Assembly: GCF_000379665.1 (NCBI RefSeq)
Contig: NZ_KB903359.1
Location: 283,998-347,997, forward strand
DNA length: 64,000 bases
Direction: 5' to 3'
Source of the DNA: Butyricimonas synergistica DSM 23225
GTDB lineage: Bacteria > Bacteroidota > Bacteroidia > Bacteroidales > Marinifilaceae
Part shown: positions 61,648-64,000 of the stretch, piece after piece
Numbering within the stretch: position 1 is the stretch's first letter
Layout of the letters: every line of letters begins with the position of its first letter
The notes under the pieces: generated by a model
Seen by the model: only the letters and a program-made list of their open reading frames with translations
Databases searched by the model: none
What the model was told of the DNA's origin: nothing
Program-made: the position numbers and the translations under genes

Positions 61648-64000
61648 ATGAAAAAAAAATCGAACCGGACAAGATCTGGAGGAAGGATTTTTGTCCGAAA
61701 ATGGATGATGAAGATGAAAATTGTGTTTATTTTTCTGATTTGCAGTTTGATGCAGGTGCATGCGACCGTGCATGCGCAGCAATCGAAAGTTTCGGTGGAG
61801 TTGAAAAACGTACCACTGGAGAAGGTTTTTCAGGAGTTGGAACGGCAGACGGGGTATAGTTTCCTCTATAATCACCGGGATGTCGTGAAACGGGGGGACG
61901 TGAGTGTGCGGGTGGAAAACCAAGAATTAAAGACCGTGCTTGAAGATTTGTTGCCTCGTTTGGGATTGGCGTATTCTTTTGACGACAACTTGGTGATTAT
62001 TAAGGTGGCAACAAAGCAAGAGCCGGAGAAGAAATCCGTACGGCTGAAAGGTTACGTGTATGATACTCAAAAGTTGCCGTTGCCGGGTGTGACCGTGAAA
62101 GTTGTCGGATTGGCTGTTGGTACGGCAACGAATGAAAAAGGATGGTTTACTATCGAGTTACCCTTGCAAAAAGGAACGTTGGAATTTTCGTTTGTTGGTT
62201 TCAAGAAAAAGATTGTGGCGTTTAGTGAAATAACGGTTAAAGATACGCTTCGTGTTTATTTGGAAGAAGACGTTCAGGCATTGGACGAGACCGTTGTGGT
62301 AGCTTATGGAAAGACGACGAAAAGAGAGACTACGGGGTCTATTTCGGTTGTGAAAGCCGAGGAGTTGGAAGGGATCCCTTCCCCGAGTATTGCTAATTTG
62401 TTGCAGGGGCGTGTCGCCGGAATGGATATTACAAATATGGCTGGTTCTCCCGGGGGAGGAGGCACGGCTATCGTTATTCGTGGATATAATTCGCTTGATC
62501 AAGATTTGTATAGGCGTTTTTCTAATCCGTTATGGGTAGTGGATGGGGTGCCGATGAATTCATTCACATCTCCGGTAACCGGGACGAATATGTTGGCAGA
62601 TTTAAATCCGGATATGATTGAGTCGGTGCAAGTGTTGAAAGATGCTTCTTCTGCGGCTATTTATGGTTCTCGGGCTGCTAACGGGGTGATTATTGTTACA
62701 ACCAAGCAGGGAAAGAAGGGACAAGACGCCACATTTTCTGCAAATTTCTCTCAATCTTGGTCTATTTTGCCGGAGTTGCCGACGATAACAATTGGACGAG
62801 AAGAACGTTTACATCGGTTATATGCTTATAAATATCGTAATTTGAAAGCATACTTGGACCAAGAAACGAAAACTTACCGCTACCCAACATCACATAAAGA
62901 GGTGTGGGACCATATTTATAACTGTACTTTGGATTCTTACTGGATACCGCGACCTGATAATCAAAATAACGGTGGTGGTATTTTACATGATAGTTTAAAT
63001 GTTTTTTACAACAATGCTACAAATTTCTTTCCCGTTTATTATCACCACGGGAAGGTTACGAATGCTAATATCCAGACTTATGCTGGGTCGGAGCGAATGA
63101 ATTATAGTATCGGTTTGGGATATTACGATGAAACGGGGATTTTGCGGGGTACGAGTTATTCTCGAATCGACTTGAATTCATCCATGACCGTTCGCCCCGT
63201 TAGCAGATTGTCGGTAGATATGCGTTTCAACGCTTCTTTGGCCAATCGGCGGCGGGGAAATAGTTCCGGTGATATTGAAACTGTACCCGGTGATCCATAT
63301 GAATTGAGTAGTTTGAATCCGGGGGAAGGTTCTGCCGTTTGGGATTACGTGTTGAAAAATTTGAGAGGAACAAAAGAGAAAAATCGTTCCATACGTTTGC
63401 GTTCCAATTTTCGTTTGGCTTATGATATTTGGAAAGGACTGAATTTTTCAACTTCGTTGTCTGCCGATTATGCGATTAATCGTCGTAACACGTTTACCCC
63501 TTCGTATTTGAATTCTAGTGGTTATTCAAACAGCACGGGGGAACAAGGGATCAATTTAATGGTGTTGAATGAAAATTTGTTAACTTACAAGCAGACGTTC
63601 AATGAAGATCATAACGTGAATTGTGTCGCGGGATTCTCGTATCAGTATGATCAAACGGATTATAATATGGGATATGCGCAAAATTCACCCAGTGATAAAA
63701 TTTATTATGCGCCAGCGTCACTCCCGGCTTTGGGTACGGAGGGATATGGAGATTATATGAAGTATATAGCGTTCAAGCACTACCAGTCGGATATGCAGGA
63801 AAAGGTATTAATCTCTTATTTTGCGCGTTTGGAATATAATTATCAAAGAAAGTATTTGTTATCAGCCAGTTTTCGTCGGGATGGCAGTTCTACTTTCGGG
63901 AAGAATAACAAGTGGGGAACATTCCCTTCTGTTGCGGCGGGATGGGCATTCTCGGAAGAATCTTTCGTGAAGGATAACTTGGGATGGCTTTCATACGGAA
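61648..64000 (+). CDS. SusC/RagA TonB-dependent transporter with STN domain, locus 3 (cut by window edge)
   Basis: An open frame of 784 codons runs to the right edge without stop. After a long signal region (about 1-45, ending HAQQ) come the STN domain (about 50-128, SVELKNVPLEKVFQELERQ), the carboxypeptidase-like domain (about 137-200), the motif VVVAYGKTTKRETTGSISVV, the plug with LLQGRVAGMDI and LKDASSAAIYGSRAANGVI, and the first half of the barrel. It differs from the other two by the canonical YGKTTKRETTGS linker. The remaining barrel and probably a SusD gene lie beyond base 64000. Confidence 0.93.
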   Translation, partial: MKKKSNRTRSGGRIFVRKWMMKMKIVFIFLICSLMQVHATVHAQQSKVSVELKNVPLEKVFQELERQTGYSFLYNHRDVVKRGDVSVRVENQELKTVLEDLLPRLGLAYSFDDNLVIIKVATKQEPEKKSVRLKGYVYDTQKLPLPGVTVKVVGLAVGTATNEKGWFTIELPLQKGTLEFSFVGFKKKIVAFSEITVKDTLRVYLEEDVQALDETVVVAYGKTTKRETTGSISVVKAEELEGIPSPSIANLLQGRVAGMDITNMAGSPGGGGTAIVIRGYNSLDQDLYRRFSNPLWVVDGVPMNSFTSPVTGTNMLADLNPDMIESVQVLKDASSAAIYGSRAANGVIIVTTKQGKKGQDATFSANFSQSWSILPELPTITIGREERLHRLYAYKYRNLKAYLDQETKTYRYPTSHKEVWDHIYNCTLDSYWIPRPDNQNNGGGILHDSLNVFYNNATNFFPVYYHHGKVTNANIQTYAGSERMNYSIGLGYYDETGILRGTSYSRIDLNSSMTVRPVSRLSVDMRFNASLANRRRGNSSGDIETVPGDPYELSSLNPGEGSAVWDYVLKNLRGTKEKNRSIRLRSNFRLAYDIWKGLNFSTSLSADYAINRRNTFTPSYLNSSGYSNSTGEQGINLMVLNENLLTYKQTFNEDHNVNCVAGFSYQYDQTDYNMGYAQNSPSDKIYYAPASLPALGTEGYGDYMKYIAFKHYQSDMQEKVLISYFARLEYNYQRKYLLSASFRRDGSSTFGKNNKWGTFPSVAAGWAFSEESFVKDNLGWLSYG

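Overview
The window reads as a chromosomal segment of an anaerobic gut-type Bacteroidales bacterium, most like the Odoribacteraceae (Butyricimonas/Odoribacter). The grounds are SusC/SusD outer-membrane pairs controlled by ECF sigma/FecR pairs, DUF4843 and PKD-like lipoproteins, promoters with the Bacteroides -7 box TAnnTTTG, many lipoproteins with an acidic residue run after the lipobox Cys, and a cysteate synthase of the sort linked to sulfonolipids in Odoribacter and Alistipes. The genus is inference. No rRNA, tRNA, CRISPR array, transposase or phage gene was seen.

Layout. 1-1.6 kb: the tail of a DUF4249 gene and a VWA-domain lipoprotein. 1.8-3.4 kb: a TetR regulator with two operator-like sites, overlapping an Acg-type nitroreductase. 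3.7-8.3 kb: a SIR2-like zinc-ribbon protein, cysteate synthase, a YihY-family membrane protein and a START-like protein. 8.5-13.4 kb: LptF/G permease, fmt and pbpC in a tight run. 13.4-15.4 kb, minus strand: an AT-rich secreted alpha/beta hydrolase with two EF-hand loops, and a short-chain dehydrogenase. 15.6-23.3 kb: FAD oxidoreductase, HU protein, TrmH-type methyltransferase, a zinc-ribbon membrane protein, an M49 peptidase and a CPA2 antiporter.

Accessory part. 23.6-32.8 kb (minus): locus 1, ECF sigma, FecR, SusC with STN domain, SusD, DUF4843, PKD-like lipoprotein. 33.0-34.4 kb: hemerythrin-like protein overlapping a LuxR-type regulator with a degenerate receiver. 34.6-38.4 kb: M64-type metallopeptidase lipoprotein, MFS transporter, PepSY-like lipoprotein. 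38.6-52.3 kb: locus 2, ECF sigma, FecR, a short SusC without STN or carboxypeptidase-like domains, SusD, a full SusC, SusD, DUF4843, and a PKD-like lipoprotein broken by an in-frame amber codon. 52.4-58.7 kb: two tandem copies of an ATPase-permease-DUF4857 module, then a YiiX-like hydrolase. 58.9-64 kb: a GNAT acetyltransferase and the start of locus 3 (ECF sigma, FecR, truncated SusC).

How it works together. In each SusCD locus the SusC N-terminal STN domain would pass substrate occupancy to FecR, which releases the ECF sigma factor to raise transport gene expression. None of the loci carries a recognisable glycosidase, so the substrates are probably not classic polysaccharides. Intergenic spaces repeatedly carry long imperfect palindromes built from iterated short words; at least two are clear copies of one element with a compensated central hairpin.
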